From contig JAPPLF010000020.1 in the NCBI GenBank assembly GCA_028874215.1, positions 1 through 56,229 on the forward strand: 56,229 nt of DNA. The letters are read 5' to 3'. The notes below the pieces were generated by a model. That model saw only the letters and a program-made list of their open reading frames with translations. It searched no databases and had not been told where the DNA came from. Every line of letters starts with the position of its first letter. Position 1 is the stretch's first letter. This document shows positions 43,583 through 52,402 of this stretch, one piece after another. Both the position numbers and the translations under genes were made by a program. The stretch is from Acidobacteriota bacterium. GTDB lineage: Bacteria; Acidobacteriota; UBA6911; RPQK01; JAJDTT01.

Positions 43583-44869
43583 ATGCCCGACGAGAGTCTG
43601 TCCATTACCGATAACCGGACCGGGAAGCAGTATGAGCTGGCTGTTTCGCACGGTACGATTCGCGCCATAGAGCTTCGTCAGATCAAGACGTCGGAGGACG
43701 ACTTCGGGCTCATGGCATACGACCCCTCCTTCCTCAATACGGCATCCTGCCGGAGCACCATCACCTACATCGACGGAGACAAGGGCATCCTGCGCTATCG
43801 CGGCTACCCCATAGAGCAACTCGTGGGAGAGTACAGCCATCTTGAGGTGGCGTACCTGCTCCTGTACGGGGAGCTTCCGAACGAAGCCGAGTTCCGGCAA
43901 TGGAGTGACGATATCCGCAAGCATATCGAGTTGCCGCCGGCCGTCCTGCAGTTGGTTCGGAGCTTCCCTCCCGGAGGATTTCCCATGGCCATGCTGGCGA
44001 CGGCGGTGGCCTCCCTCTCCAGTTTCTACCCCCGAGGCCGTTCCGTGCTGGACCCGCAGGTGCGCCTGCGCCAGCTCCATCGGCTCCTGGCTCAGGTCCC
44101 GGCCCTGTCGGCCCAGATCTTTCGCCGCCTCCAGGGCTTGCCGCTGACCGCTCCCGCGGACGGACTCTCCTATGCCGGGAGCTTTCTGCAGATGGCATTC
44201 GACCGGACGCCGGAACCCGTGTTCGAGAAGGCGATGGACGCTCTGTTCATCCTGCATGCCGACCACGAGCAGAACTGCAGCACCAGCGCCATGAGAGGCG
44301 TCGGCAGTTCCCAGTGCGACCCGTATCTGACGACCGCGGCCGCCATCGGGGCGTTGTCCGGTCCCCTGCATGGAGGAGCCAACGAAGCGGTCATCCGGAT
44401 GCTGGAGGGAATCGGGTCCAAGGACCGGGTGCCCGGACACGTGCAGAGGGTCAAGGGAGGCGAAATCCGCCTGATGGGCTTCGGGCACCGGATCTACAAG
44501 AACTACGATCCCAGGGCCAAGATCATCAAACAATTGGCCCACGAGGTCTTCGAAGTGACCGGGTCGGATCCCCTTCTCGACGTGGCTCTGGAACTGGAGA
44601 GGATCGCGCTGCAGGACGACTACTTCATCTCGCGGAAGCTCTATCCCAACGTCGACTTCTATTCCGGGCTGATCTACCAGGCTCTCGGCTTCCCTCCTTC
44701 AATGTCCACCGTCCTCTTCGCCCTGGCCAGAACGGCCGGCTGGCTGACTCAATGGGAGGAGTTGGCGCGGGACCGGGAACAGAAGATCGCCCGGCCGCGG
44801 CAGATCTACGAGGGGCCTTCGGTGAGGGACGTCCCGGTCCGGAGATCCTCGCCGGTCGCATCTTCTTGA
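43583..44869 (+). CDS. gltA: Citrate synthase
   Basis: A 428-residue enzyme condensing acetyl-CoA and oxaloacetate at the entry of the TCA cycle. Catalytic residues are visible: His in LHADHEQNCSTS near 235, His in GPLHGGANEA near 272, and Asp in YPNVDFYSG near 360. The opening residues match the bacterial type II enzyme (KGILRYRGYPIEQL near 73). The length is standard. The C-terminal RPRQIYEGPSVRDVPV tail is common to the family. No operon partner is evident; fmdB-like and nadA follow on the same strand. Confidence 0.96.
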   Translation: MPDESLSITDNRTGKQYELAVSHGTIRAIELRQIKTSEDDFGLMAYDPSFLNTASCRSTITYIDGDKGILRYRGYPIEQLVGEYSHLEVAYLLLYGELPNEAEFRQWSDDIRKHIELPPAVLQLVRSFPPGGFPMAMLATAVASLSSFYPRGRSVLDPQVRLRQLHRLLAQVPALSAQIFRRLQGLPLTAPADGLSYAGSFLQMAFDRTPEPVFEKAMDALFILHADHEQNCSTSAMRGVGSSQCDPYLTTAAAIGALSGPLHGGANEAVIRMLEGIGSKDRVPGHVQRVKGGEIRLMGFGHRIYKNYDPRAKIIKQLAHEVFEVTGSDPLLDVALELERIALQDDYFISRKLYPNVDFYSGLIYQALGFPPSMSTVLFALARTAGWLTQWEELARDREQKIARPRQIYEGPSVRDVPVRRSSPVASS

Positions 44870-44885
44870 CGCCGGGCAGTTGCGG

Positions 44886-44891
44886 TATAAT
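44886..44891 (+). promoter_or_regulatory. -10 box suggesting a leaderless start of the zinc-ribbon gene
   Basis: A perfect TATAAT lies with only six bases between it and the ATG at 44898, so RNA would begin at or next to the start codon. A TTGACG is 14 bases upstream, too close for a standard -35. Confidence 0.5.
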
Positions 44892-44897
44892 CGCACG

Positions 44898-45125
44898 ATG
44901 CCGATTTATGAATACCGCTGTCTGGATTGCGAGACTCATTTCGAACAGATCGTCCTGGGCACCCAGAACGATGCCGAGTGTCCCAGTTGCAGCGGAGAAC
45001 GCTTCGAGCAGCTCTTCTCCTCATTCGCGGTCGGCGGCGGCTCCATGGAATCCGCCCTCAAGGAGACCGGCCCTTGCGGCTGCGGAGCGCCCCAGCGGGG
45101 AATGTGCGGGCAACTCGCCAACTAG
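44898..45125 (+). CDS. FmdB-like zinc-ribbon protein
   Basis: A 75-residue protein beginning MPIYEYRCLDCETHFEQ, the standard start of the FmdB regulatory zinc-ribbon family. The zinc site is made by CLDC (residues 8-11) and CPSC (28-31). A Gly/Ser-rich tail with two further Cys pairs (CGCG, C) follows. The family is named after a putative regulator of formamidase but its function is unknown. The start is fixed by homology and no Shine-Dalgarno sequence precedes it; a TATAAT box sits just upstream. Confidence 0.85.
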   Translation: MPIYEYRCLDCETHFEQIVLGTQNDAECPSCSGERFEQLFSSFAVGGGSMESALKETGPCGCGAPQRGMCGQLAN

Positions 45126-45150
45126 CTGATCGTCCGGACGGCGCCGAAAG

Positions 45151-46218
45151 ATGCAACAAACCACCATAGAGACCTACAAGGACCGGCTGGAGTCGATCAG
45201 CAGGTCCCTGCGGCCGCATCCCGATCAGCATCTGGAGTTCCTGGGCAAGAAGGACATCATCGAGCGGATTCTGTATTTGCGGGACGTCAAGAACGTCCTG
45301 ATCCTGGGTCACAACTACATGGAGCCGCTGGTGTTCCATCTGTCCGGCGAGGGCGAGAGAGGCGATTCGCTGGCGCTGAGCCGCTACGCCGCCAAGTCGG
45401 ACAAGCCCATCATCCTCTTCGACGGCGTCCTCTTCATGGCGGAGACGGCCAAGATCCTGAATCCGGAAAAGAAGGTGCTGATCGCGGACCTGAATGCGGG
45501 CTGCAGCTTGGCGGACCCCTTTTCGGCCGAGGACGTGAGGTTCTATCGGCAGCGCTATCCCCAAGCGCCGGTGGTCACATACATCAACAGCTACGCCGAG
45601 ATCAAGGCCGAATCGGACTATTGCTGCACCTCCGCGAACGGGCTCAAGGTCATCGAGCATGCGGCACGGGAGTATGGCACGGACCAGGTGGTCTTCCTCC
45701 CCGATTCCCTGATGGGGGAGAACCTGCAACAGGAACTGGTCAAGAGGGGATCCGACCTGGATCTGATCTATCCCGGCAAGTATGACGCCAACTTCGGCCG
45801 CTGCGAGGTCCACGAGAAGTTCACCGCCAGCCACATTCGGGACATCCGGAAGCAGTACGACATTCCCAGGGGAGGGCGCGACGCCGCGGTCCTGGTGCAT
45901 TGGGAGTGCCTGCCCGAAGTCCTGGAAGAGGCCGACTTCTACGGCAGCACCTCCCAGATGGCCGGTTACGTCAAGAACCACGCCGAGCTGCGCCGGGTCT
46001 ACATGGCCACCGAGTGTGAGATGGCGGCGAATCTGGCCACCGAATTCCCCCAGGTGGAGTTCGTCAGAACCTGCAACGTCTTCTGCCGCCACATGCGCAG
46101 AATCAGTCTCGAGAAGATCCTTCACAGCCTGGAGCATGAGGTCTACGAAGTGGAGGTCCCGGAGCCGATCCGCCGGGCCTCCCTGGGAGCCATCCAGCGA
46201 ATGCTGAATATCGGCTGA
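45151..46218 (+). CDS. nadA: Quinolinate synthase
   Basis: A 355-residue [4Fe-4S] enzyme that condenses iminoaspartate with dihydroxyacetone phosphate to quinolinate for NAD synthesis. The cluster Cys are in NAGCSLADPF near residue 116, TCNVFCRH near 311 and the middle YCCTSAN near 158. GHNYMEP near 52-58 and DSLMGENL near 189 are substrate residues. A longer-than-minimal N terminus (~30 residues) precedes the core, as in the group that lacks a full CxxCxxC C-terminal motif. nadB and nadC are not seen here. Confidence 0.93.
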   Translation: MQQTTIETYKDRLESISRSLRPHPDQHLEFLGKKDIIERILYLRDVKNVLILGHNYMEPLVFHLSGEGERGDSLALSRYAAKSDKPIILFDGVLFMAETAKILNPEKKVLIADLNAGCSLADPFSAEDVRFYRQRYPQAPVVTYINSYAEIKAESDYCCTSANGLKVIEHAAREYGTDQVVFLPDSLMGENLQQELVKRGSDLDLIYPGKYDANFGRCEVHEKFTASHIRDIRKQYDIPRGGRDAAVLVHWECLPEVLEEADFYGSTSQMAGYVKNHAELRRVYMATECEMAANLATEFPQVEFVRTCNVFCRHMRRISLEKILHSLEHEVYEVEVPEPIRRASLGAIQRMLNIG

Positions 46219-46276
46219 TTCGGAATCCGGGAGGGGATCGGCCGGAACACCACTGGGCTGCTGCAGAGAACAGACC

Positions 46277-47371
46277 ATGAAGCTGGATGGCCTGGACACA
46301 CCTTCGGTCCTGGTCGACGTGGATATCATGACCGCGAACCTGGACCGGTTGGCCCGCTACTGCCGGGACCACGGCCTCAATCTGCGTCCCCACGTCAAGA
46401 CCCACAAGATTCCCGAACTGGCTCGGCTCCAGGTCGAGAAGGGCGCCGTCGGCGTCACCGTGGCCAAGCTGGGCGAGGCCGAGGTCATGGCGGACGGCGG
46501 GGTCGAGGACATCCTGCTGGCCTATCCGGTGTACGGAGAGATCAAGTGGAAGCGGTTGGCCGCCCTGGCCCGCCGGACCCGCATCTCGGTGGCGTTGGAT
46601 TCGCTGGAGGTGGCCCGGGGCATCTCGAAGCACGCCCGGGAGGGTGGGGTCCGGATTCCCATCCTGGTGGAGTTCGACACCGGAATGCGGCGTTGCGGCT
46701 TCGCCATCGGCAAAGAGGCCATTCCGGTGGTGGAGCGGATCGCGGAGCTTCCGGCACTGGACTACCAGGGGCTGTTGATCTACCCGGGGCACTTCCTGGC
46801 GGACCCGGAGCGGCGCAATCGACTTCTGTCAGTGGAGAACCGCCAGCTTGCGACTCTGCTGGACCTGCTGGACGACGCCGGGATCCCCTATCCGGTCATC
46901 AGCGCCAGTTCGACCCCGACGGCGTACATGTCGCACCAGTTCAAGAACATCACCGAGGCTCGTCCGGGCACCTACATCTTCAATGATCGGAACACCATCG
47001 GTTGCCAGGCCGCCGATCTGAAAGACTGCGCCGTTTCCGTCCTGGCCACCGTGGTGAGCACCAGCGTTCCCGGCAAGGCCGCCATCGACGGGGGCAGCAA
47101 GACCTTCTCCAGCGACAAGTTCCTCTCCGGGGACGGCGTGGGCATGGGCCACGTGATGGGCGACCCGGGCACTGTGGTGGAATATCTCTCCGAAGAGCAC
47201 GGCCATCTCGTGTTGGCCAACGCCGCCAGAAAATACCGGGTCGGGGACCGGATCCGGGTCATTCCCAACCATGTCTGCGCCTGCGTGAACATGCACGACC
47301 GCATCTACGGAATCCGGGACGACGAAGTGGTGACCGAATGGCAGGTGAGTGCCCGGGGCGCCGTGCAGTGA
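46277..47371 (+). CDS. D-threonine aldolase/D-serine dehydratase-like PLP enzyme (alanine-racemase fold)
   Basis: A 364-residue fold-type III PLP enzyme. The catalytic Lys is in LRPHVKTHK near residue 41 and EFDTGMRRCGF near 136 and HVCACVNMHD near 336 form the C-terminal metal-binding part typical of DSD1/D-threonine aldolases. Substrates in this family are D-threonine, D-serine or D-beta-hydroxy acids. It is followed by an ornithine-cyclodeaminase-like gene, suggesting an amino-acid catabolic pair. No strong ribosome site is seen before the ATG. Confidence 0.87.
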   Translation: MKLDGLDTPSVLVDVDIMTANLDRLARYCRDHGLNLRPHVKTHKIPELARLQVEKGAVGVTVAKLGEAEVMADGGVEDILLAYPVYGEIKWKRLAALARRTRISVALDSLEVARGISKHAREGGVRIPILVEFDTGMRRCGFAIGKEAIPVVERIAELPALDYQGLLIYPGHFLADPERRNRLLSVENRQLATLLDLLDDAGIPYPVISASSTPTAYMSHQFKNITEARPGTYIFNDRNTIGCQAADLKDCAVSVLATVVSTSVPGKAAIDGGSKTFSSDKFLSGDGVGMGHVMGDPGTVVEYLSEEHGHLVLANAARKYRVGDRIRVIPNHVCACVNMHDRIYGIRDDEVVTEWQVSARGAVQ

Positions 47372-47427
47372 GCCGAACCGGGCCGGGACACCGTCTGACG
47401 CCCCGGCGGTGAGGAGATTCGAGCATC

Positions 47428-48405
47428 GTGGAGCCCGCCCGAGAACTCCTGTATCTGTCGCGCGAGGACATCGAGGGAATCGGTCTTTCAACGGCCCGCA
47501 TCGTCGAGGCGGTGGAGGATTCCCTGGTCCAGAAAGAATCGGGGAACGTGGAGATGCCGCCGAAGCCGGGCATCCATACCCGGCCCGGAGCGTTCATCCA
47601 CGCCATGCCGGCGTACATCCGAACCACGGGAGCCGCCGGATTGAAGTGGGTCGGCGGGTATCCCGGAAACTCGGCCCGCGGCCTTCCCTACATTACGGGC
47701 CTCATGATCCTGAACGATCCGGAGTCCGGAGTGCCTCTGGCGGTGATGGACGCCACCTGGATCACGGCCATCCGGACCGGTGCGGCCACGGCGGTGTCGG
47801 CACGGCATCTGGCCCGCCGGGACTCCCGGACGGCCGCCATCCTTGGGTGCGGTGTCCAGGGCCGGTCCAACCTGGAGGCGCTGAAGGTGGTCCTCCCCGA
47901 ACTCCGGGACATCCGTGTCTACGACGTCCGGCTGGAAGCGGCGCACGCATTCGCCCGGGAGTGTGTGAAACGTCACGAACTCTCCTGCACGGTCTGCGCC
48001 TCCCCCCGGCAGGCCGTCCGGACCGCAGACGTGGTGGTCACTGCGGGCCCCATGCCGAGTCCGCCCGCACCCGTGATCGAGCCGGACTGGCTCGCGGACG
48101 GGGTCTTCGTCTGCGTCCTGGACTTCGACGCCTACGTGACCCCCGCGGCCTTCCACGCCGCCGACCTGCTGGTGACGGACGACGTGGCGCAGTTCGACTA
48201 CTATCGCAGCGTGGGGTATTTCAAGGGTCTCCCCCCCGTGCTTTCCGAGTTGTCAGACGTGGTTCGGGGACGGGGAGGACGCCGGCGGGAGGAGCAACGG
48301 ATCATATCCGTCAACCTGGGACTGGGCGCGGAAGACGTGGCCACGGCCCAATTGATCTACACGAGTGCATTGGACCAGGGAGCGGGGACCGTCCTTCCCC
48401 TCTGA
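47428..48405 (+). CDS. Ornithine cyclodeaminase/mu-crystallin-family protein
   Basis: A 325-residue NAD(P)-binding protein. The Rossmann motif ILGCGVQGRSNLEAL is near residue 137, and RTGAATAVSARHLAR near 118 is a family signature. Members include ornithine cyclodeaminase, alanine dehydrogenase, ketimine reductase and imine reductases; the exact activity is not clear. The GTG start lies 12 bases after GAGGAG. It follows the D-threonine-aldolase-like gene by 56 bases, so they may act in one pathway. Confidence 0.87.
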   Translation: MEPARELLYLSREDIEGIGLSTARIVEAVEDSLVQKESGNVEMPPKPGIHTRPGAFIHAMPAYIRTTGAAGLKWVGGYPGNSARGLPYITGLMILNDPESGVPLAVMDATWITAIRTGAATAVSARHLARRDSRTAAILGCGVQGRSNLEALKVVLPELRDIRVYDVRLEAAHAFARECVKRHELSCTVCASPRQAVRTADVVVTAGPMPSPPAPVIEPDWLADGVFVCVLDFDAYVTPAAFHAADLLVTDDVAQFDYYRSVGYFKGLPPVLSELSDVVRGRGGRRREEQRIISVNLGLGAEDVATAQLIYTSALDQGAGTVLPL

Positions 48406-48433
48406 TCCGATGAGATAAGAAAGGAGCATCGCA

Positions 48434-49018
48434 ATGGTTCTGACTGCATCGACCATGTTGGGTCTCGGCACCGAGGCCCCGGACTTCCAGTTGCCGGACG
48501 TGACGACGGGTGAGACCGTTTCCCTGGACGACTTCTCGGGGAACAAGGCCCTGTTGGTCATGTTCATCTGCAAGCACTGCCCTTACGTCGTTCACGTCCA
48601 GGAGGAGCTGGCCCGCTTGGGGAACGAGTACCGGGCCCGGGACGTGGGCGTCGTGGCCATCGGCTCCAACGACGTGGACGCCTACCCGGGAGACGCCCCC
48701 GGCGAGCTGAAGAACATGGCCCGGGAGCACGGGTTCCAGTTCCCCTACTGCTTCGATGAGTCCCAGGCGATCGCCAAGGCCTACACGGCGGCCTGCACGC
48801 CGGACTTCTTCCTCTTCGACCAGGACCGGCGCCTGGCCTATCGCGGCCAGTTGGACGACAGCCGGCCCGGAAGCGGCGCGCCGGTGACCGGCGAAGACCT
48901 GAGAGGAGCCCTCGACACGGTCTTGGCCGGGGATACCCCCGATCCGGAACAGCAGCCCAGCCTGGGTTGCAACATCAAGTGGAAGCCGGGGAACGAGCCG
49001 GCCTACTTCGGAGTCTGA
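48434..49018 (+). CDS. Thioredoxin-fold redoxin/peroxiredoxin-like protein
   Basis: A 194-residue AhpC/TSA-like protein without signal peptide. It opens LGTEAPDFQLPDV and carries the active-site CKHCPYV near residues 47-53, a CxxC of the thioredoxin type rather than the single peroxidatic Cys of most peroxiredoxins. The later AYTAACTPDFFLFD is the cis-Pro region. The 3' end overlaps the convergent TPR gene by 16 bases. AAGGAG lies 8 bases before the ATG. Confidence 0.87.
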   Translation: MVLTASTMLGLGTEAPDFQLPDVTTGETVSLDDFSGNKALLVMFICKHCPYVVHVQEELARLGNEYRARDVGVVAIGSNDVDAYPGDAPGELKNMAREHGFQFPYCFDESQAIAKAYTAACTPDFFLFDQDRRLAYRGQLDDSRPGSGAPVTGEDLRGALDTVLAGDTPDPEQQPSLGCNIKWKPGNEPAYFGV

Positions 49019-50463
49019 TCCGAACCTGATCCGGGGGCCGGCGGTGAATCCGGCCCCCTCTCGCCGACGCGCTCCAGCCCTTCTTGGGCGTACCGGTTAT
49101 CCGGGTTCATGCTCACGGCGCGGCCGTAGTGCGCCCGGGCGGCGTCCCGGTCCCCCTCCAACTCCGCCAGGTAACCCAAGGCAGCCCAGTTGTAATCGTC
49201 ATCCGGGTCGAGGGACACCGCGGCCCGGAACGATTCACCGGCCTTTTCGACTTGGCCGTCCCGGAGCAGCGCGACTCCCAGGTTGTAGTGGGGACGCGCT
49301 TTTCCGGGACTCTTGGCCACAGCGTCGCGCCAGAGCAACAGGTCGTCGTTCCAGATCCGGTTGCGCGCCAGCGTCGGCGGAATCAGCAGGATCGCCAGCA
49401 TCCCGATGCCCACCCATTGCACAAGGTTCGGCCAGCCTCTATTGGTCCGGCGGGGAAACAGCAACCAAGCCGCCGCCAGGGCGAATCCGGCCGCCGGCAG
49501 GTAGAGTCGTTGCTCACTGAAGGGATCCAGATTGGGCACGACCCAGGTCGGCAGGCTGAAGGCCAGGATCCAGAGCAGTCCGATTCCAGGTGTGGAGCAG
49601 CTCCGGCGGGAGCCGAGCACCGCGGTCGCCACAGCGAGCAGCGCGGTTGCCGAGATCACCGTCAGCAGCAGGTTCGGCTCGGGGACCTGATGGTCCAGGT
49701 TCAGGTCGGCCGGCCAAAGAAACAGCCCCAGACCCTTCCAGAACATCACCGGCTGCAACAACCAGTAACCGACCGGATCGGGATGGTTCCACGCCATTCC
49801 CGCCGGCGAGTACTTGACCAGCGACCAGCCCAGGGCCAACCCGTTGGCAATGGACAATCCGGCCCACCACCTCCATCGGTCCCGATTCACCACCCAGAGA
49901 AATGGAAGCAGCATGGCGGCTTCCGCGCGGCTCCAGAGCGCCAGTTGGAAACAGAGGGCCGCCGCCCACGGCCTGCGCGCCGCCAGCAGGAGCGCGGCCA
50001 GTCCGAAGCCGCTCATGAGCAGCACCGAGCGGGCCCAGACGTAGTTCACGGCCTGCGTCTGGATCGGATGCAGCCCGAACAGCAGCGCCGTCGTCAGGGC
50101 CAGGCCCAAGTTCCGGAAGCGCTCCAGAATCAACAGGAACAGGAGCAGGACCACCGCCAGGTGGAGAAGGAGGCTCACCAGGTGAAAGGCCCAGGCCTGA
50201 GGGCCGGAGACCAGGTAGTTCAAATGGAACGTCCAGAGCGTCAGGGGCCGGCCGCCGTACTGTTCCAGAAACGCCCCGTATTCGAAGCGCTCGGTCACCA
50301 GGGAACTTTCCAGGATCAGCGCGTAGTCATCGAAGTGGAAGGCCGCCGGGAACGAGTTGAGATAGACGGCGCCGGTGATCAGAATGAGCGCTGACCCGGC
50401 AATTCTCGTTGCGCCCGGTGAATCCACAAGCCCCATACTATGGCTCCGCTTCGAACGAAGCAT
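49003..50463 (-). CDS. TMTC-like membrane protein with C-terminal TPR repeats (putative glycosyltransferase)
   Basis: A 486-residue protein with about 10 hydrophobic segments (residues 15-375) and a C-terminal TPR region of roughly two repeats (ARPHYNLGVALLRDG..., DYNWAALGYLAELEGD...). The first loop has FHFDDYAL near 42-49, the DD motif of GT-C glycosyltransferases such as O-mannosyltransferases, and HPIQTQAVNYVWAR near 130-143. It probably transfers a sugar from a lipid carrier to protein outside the membrane; the target is unknown. An internal ATG at 50436 is an alternative start. Confidence 0.82.
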   Translation of the reverse strand: MLRSKRSHSMGLVDSPGATRIAGSALILITGAVYLNSFPAAFHFDDYALILESSLVTERFEYGAFLEQYGGRPLTLWTFHLNYLVSGPQAWAFHLVSLLLHLAVVLLLFLLILERFRNLGLALTTALLFGLHPIQTQAVNYVWARSVLLMSGFGLAALLLAARRPWAAALCFQLALWSRAEAAMLLPFLWVVNRDRWRWWAGLSIANGLALGWSLVKYSPAGMAWNHPDPVGYWLLQPVMFWKGLGLFLWPADLNLDHQVPEPNLLLTVISATALLAVATAVLGSRRSCSTPGIGLLWILAFSLPTWVVPNLDPFSEQRLYLPAAGFALAAAWLLFPRRTNRGWPNLVQWVGIGMLAILLIPPTLARNRIWNDDLLLWRDAVAKSPGKARPHYNLGVALLRDGQVEKAGESFRAAVSLDPDDDYNWAALGYLAELEGDRDAARAHYGRAVSMNPDNRYAQEGLERVGERGPDSPPAPGSGSDQTPK

Positions 50464-50514
50464 TCTGACCCACGTTGGAGAGCATTCTCATCCTTTGATT
50501 CACAATTTCCAGGT

Positions 50515-50543
50515 TTGACACGTATTTGGGGCTTCGTTATCGT
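50515..50543 (+). promoter_or_regulatory. Promoter of the PIG-L gene
   Basis: TTGACA at 50515-50520, a 17-bp spacer and TATCGT at 50538-50543. Transcription would begin near 50550, leaving a leader of about 110 bases before ATG 50662. The region is also the divergent upstream region of the TMTC-like gene. Confidence 0.6.
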
Positions 50544-50661
50544 GAGTTCTCCTCGACGACTGGCCCTCTTGGGCACTTGATCCCAGAGTGAATCGGCGGT
50601 TCCCGGAGAACTCGCGGATGGTCGCGCTCCAGTCCGGGGGAACCGATTCAGGAGAACCCAA

Positions 50662-51459
50662 ATGACAGATGGAAAGACCAAGACTGTACTCGTGATCACG
50701 GCCCACCCGGCCGACGCCTTCGACCTGGCCGCAGGCACCATCGCCCTGCACCGGCAACGGGGGGACCAGGTCCACGTGGCTTCCGTGACCCACGGGGCCC
50801 GTTCCCACGCGCCCAGCATTTACGATGACAAGCAGGAAGCTCTGGACGAGGCCAGGGAGGCCCAACTCCTCCAGGAGATCATCCAGGAGAAGAAGCAGGA
50901 GTTCGAAGCCGCCGCCCGGGCGGTCGACGCCACCGCGACCCACTTCCTGGGAGAGGACGACGAGCCCTTTGTGACGACCCGCAGAGTCATTCTCCGCCTG
51001 GCGGAGCTCTACCGGACGGTCCGGCCCGACATCCTGATCACCCATCACCGCACCGAGCAGAACCACCACGACCACCCGGAGGTGGGAGACGCCTCCGCCC
51101 GGGCCATCGTCACCGCCGCCCGTTGGCTGGAGGGTTCGCGCCTGGAGCCCTACGACGTGCCGACCGTCTACTACTACGGCACCCAGGACCGGCGCGACGT
51201 GCGGATCAACCGCGGCACGGTGGGGGTGGCGGCCACCCATGTCGTGGACATCGAGAGCGTCGTGGACCAGAAGCGGGAGGCGCTCAAGGCCTTTGCCACA
51301 CAAAAATACCAGGGTAAAGGTTACGCCACGCCGGAGTACCTGAACCGCCGGCTCGAGAGCGTCGAGGGACACTACGGGCTGTTCAGCGGGTGCCGTTACG
51401 CCGAAGAGTTCATCGCCCGAGGGCCCCACGTCACCCGGCTACTGCCCTCGGTCCGCTGA
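50662..51459 (+). CDS. PIG-L-family N-acetylglucosaminyl deacetylase-like protein
   Basis: A 265-residue LmbE/PIG-L-type protein. The family zinc motif AHPDDE reads AHPADAF here (near residues 14-20): the metal-binding His and second Asp remain but the first Asp, the general base in MshB, is Ala. The second site HHRTEQNHHDHPEVGDAS near 127-144 is intact. It could be a deacetylase with altered mechanism or a non-catalytic binder. A ~130-bp degraded copy of part of this gene lies at 52141-52274. It is transcribed from its own promoter. Confidence 0.85.
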   Translation: MTDGKTKTVLVITAHPADAFDLAAGTIALHRQRGDQVHVASVTHGARSHAPSIYDDKQEALDEAREAQLLQEIIQEKKQEFEAAARAVDATATHFLGEDDEPFVTTRRVILRLAELYRTVRPDILITHHRTEQNHHDHPEVGDASARAIVTAARWLEGSRLEPYDVPTVYYYGTQDRRDVRINRGTVGVAATHVVDIESVVDQKREALKAFATQKYQGKGYATPEYLNRRLESVEGHYGLFSGCRYAEEFIARGPHVTRLLPSVR

Positions 51460-51508
51460 TCCGGTCGGTGGGGGGAGAGATCATTCCCCAGAGCTCTGTG
51501 CCGTGGAA

Positions 51509-51775
51509 TCAGGCCGCTTCGCTCTCTTTGCGAAGTCGTGCTTGTGCCAAATCATACGCCGCTTGGAGGCGCACCCAGAAATCGGCATTCGACCAGCCCA
51601 CCGCTTCGAGCTTCAAAGCCATCTCAGGTGAAATCCCCGCCTTGCCGTTCAGCACACGAGAGAGAGTGACCCGGGCCACGCCCAGCTTCCTGGCTGCCTC
51701 GGTGATACTCAGTCCCGCTGCTGCACAATCTTGTTTGAGTCCACGTCCGGGATGAGGTGGGTTCTTCATCGGCAT
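51509..51775 (-). CDS. higA: HigA-family antitoxin
   Basis: An 88-residue helix-turn-helix protein of the Xre/HigA type: [42 protein letters not shown] is the HTH and the tail [17 protein letters not shown] is typical. It would neutralise the toxin encoded 13 bases upstream on the same strand and bind the operon operator. The order toxin first, antitoxin second is characteristic of hig loci. Confidence 0.93.
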   Translation of the reverse strand: MPMKNPPHPGRGLKQDCAAAGLSITEAARKLGVARVTLSRVLNGKAGISPEMALKLEAVGWSNADFWVRLQAAYDLAQARLRKESEAA

Positions 51776-51788
51776 TACACCGATCCTC

Positions 51789-52067
51789 CTAATGGTAGTC
51801 GGTCAAGTCCACGTCAAAGACGTCGCCAGCCTCAATACGGAAGATGATCCGCATGTTGGCAGAAACCCGAATACTCCAGAAGCCCCGCAGGTTCCCCTTA
51901 AGCGGGTGCAGCCGGTAGCCTGGAGTGTTCAGGTCGTTCGTGCTGACGGCCACATCAAGGCGGGCAAGGATCTCCTCAATCCGTACGACCTGATAGGCCT
52001 GTAGCTTGCTTTTGTCGCCGCGCTCGAAGAGCCGCTTCAAGCCTCGGTGCCGAAACGTCCTGAGCAC
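51789..52067 (-). CDS. higB: HigB/RelE-family toxin
   Basis: A 92-residue mRNA-interferase-type toxin. It contains [11 protein letters not shown]-like start, [41 protein letters not shown], the core of HigB, where the C-terminal basic residues act in ribosome-dependent mRNA cleavage. The start is GTG 52067, with a TACAAT box six bases away, so the transcript is probably leaderless. Confidence 0.93.
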   Translation of the reverse strand: MLRTFRHRGLKRLFERGDKSKLQAYQVVRIEEILARLDVAVSTNDLNTPGYRLHPLKGNLRGFWSIRVSANMRIIFRIEAGDVFDVDLTDYH

Positions 52068-52073
52068 ATCGAA

Positions 52074-52103
52074 ATTGTATCGTTATACGACTCAGGGTGC
52101 CAC
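52074..52103 (-). promoter_or_regulatory. higBA promoter with palindromic operator
   Basis: On the minus strand GTGGCA (52103-52098), an 18-bp spacer and TACAAT (52079-52074) precede the GTG start by six bases. The plus-strand sequence GTATCGTTATAC (52077-52088) is an inverted repeat GTAT-N4-ATAC overlapping the -10. This is the expected place for HigA autorepression. Confidence 0.55.
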
Positions 52104-52140
52104 TCCCTCACCATCAACAGTGTCGCTCATTGCGGCCAGG

Positions 52141-52274
52141 ATCACCGCACCGAGCAGAACCGCCACGACCACCCGACCGTGGGTGACGCCTCTGTCCGGG
52201 GGCATTGTCGCCGCCGCACGTTGGCTGGAGGGTTGCCGGCTGGAACCCGATGACGTGCCGAACGTCTACTACTG
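52141..52274 (+). pseudogene. Broken partial copy of the PIG-L gene
   Basis: This stretch matches 51044-51176 of the intact PIG-L gene at about 80% identity, including ITHHRTEQ-like bases and ARWLEG...DDVPNVYY. One extra G near 52199 breaks the reading frame, and no start or C terminus is present. It lies just upstream of higBA. It is the remnant of a duplicated PIG-L paralogue. Confidence 0.8.
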
Positions 52275-52402
52275 GGATGAACGTTTTCTGTTTGTGGCTT
52301 CGTGCAACGGAACGGACCTGAGCCAAACCTGGAACCACTCCTCGACCGGAGCACAGAACCCGGCGTCCGCGTAGTGGGACTCCTGCAGCGGGAGATCCTC
52401 GC

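Noticed and set aside
44866-44891. Full TTGACG/TATAAT promoter before the zinc-ribbon gene
   Set aside because: The spacer is only 14 bases; only the -10 is kept.
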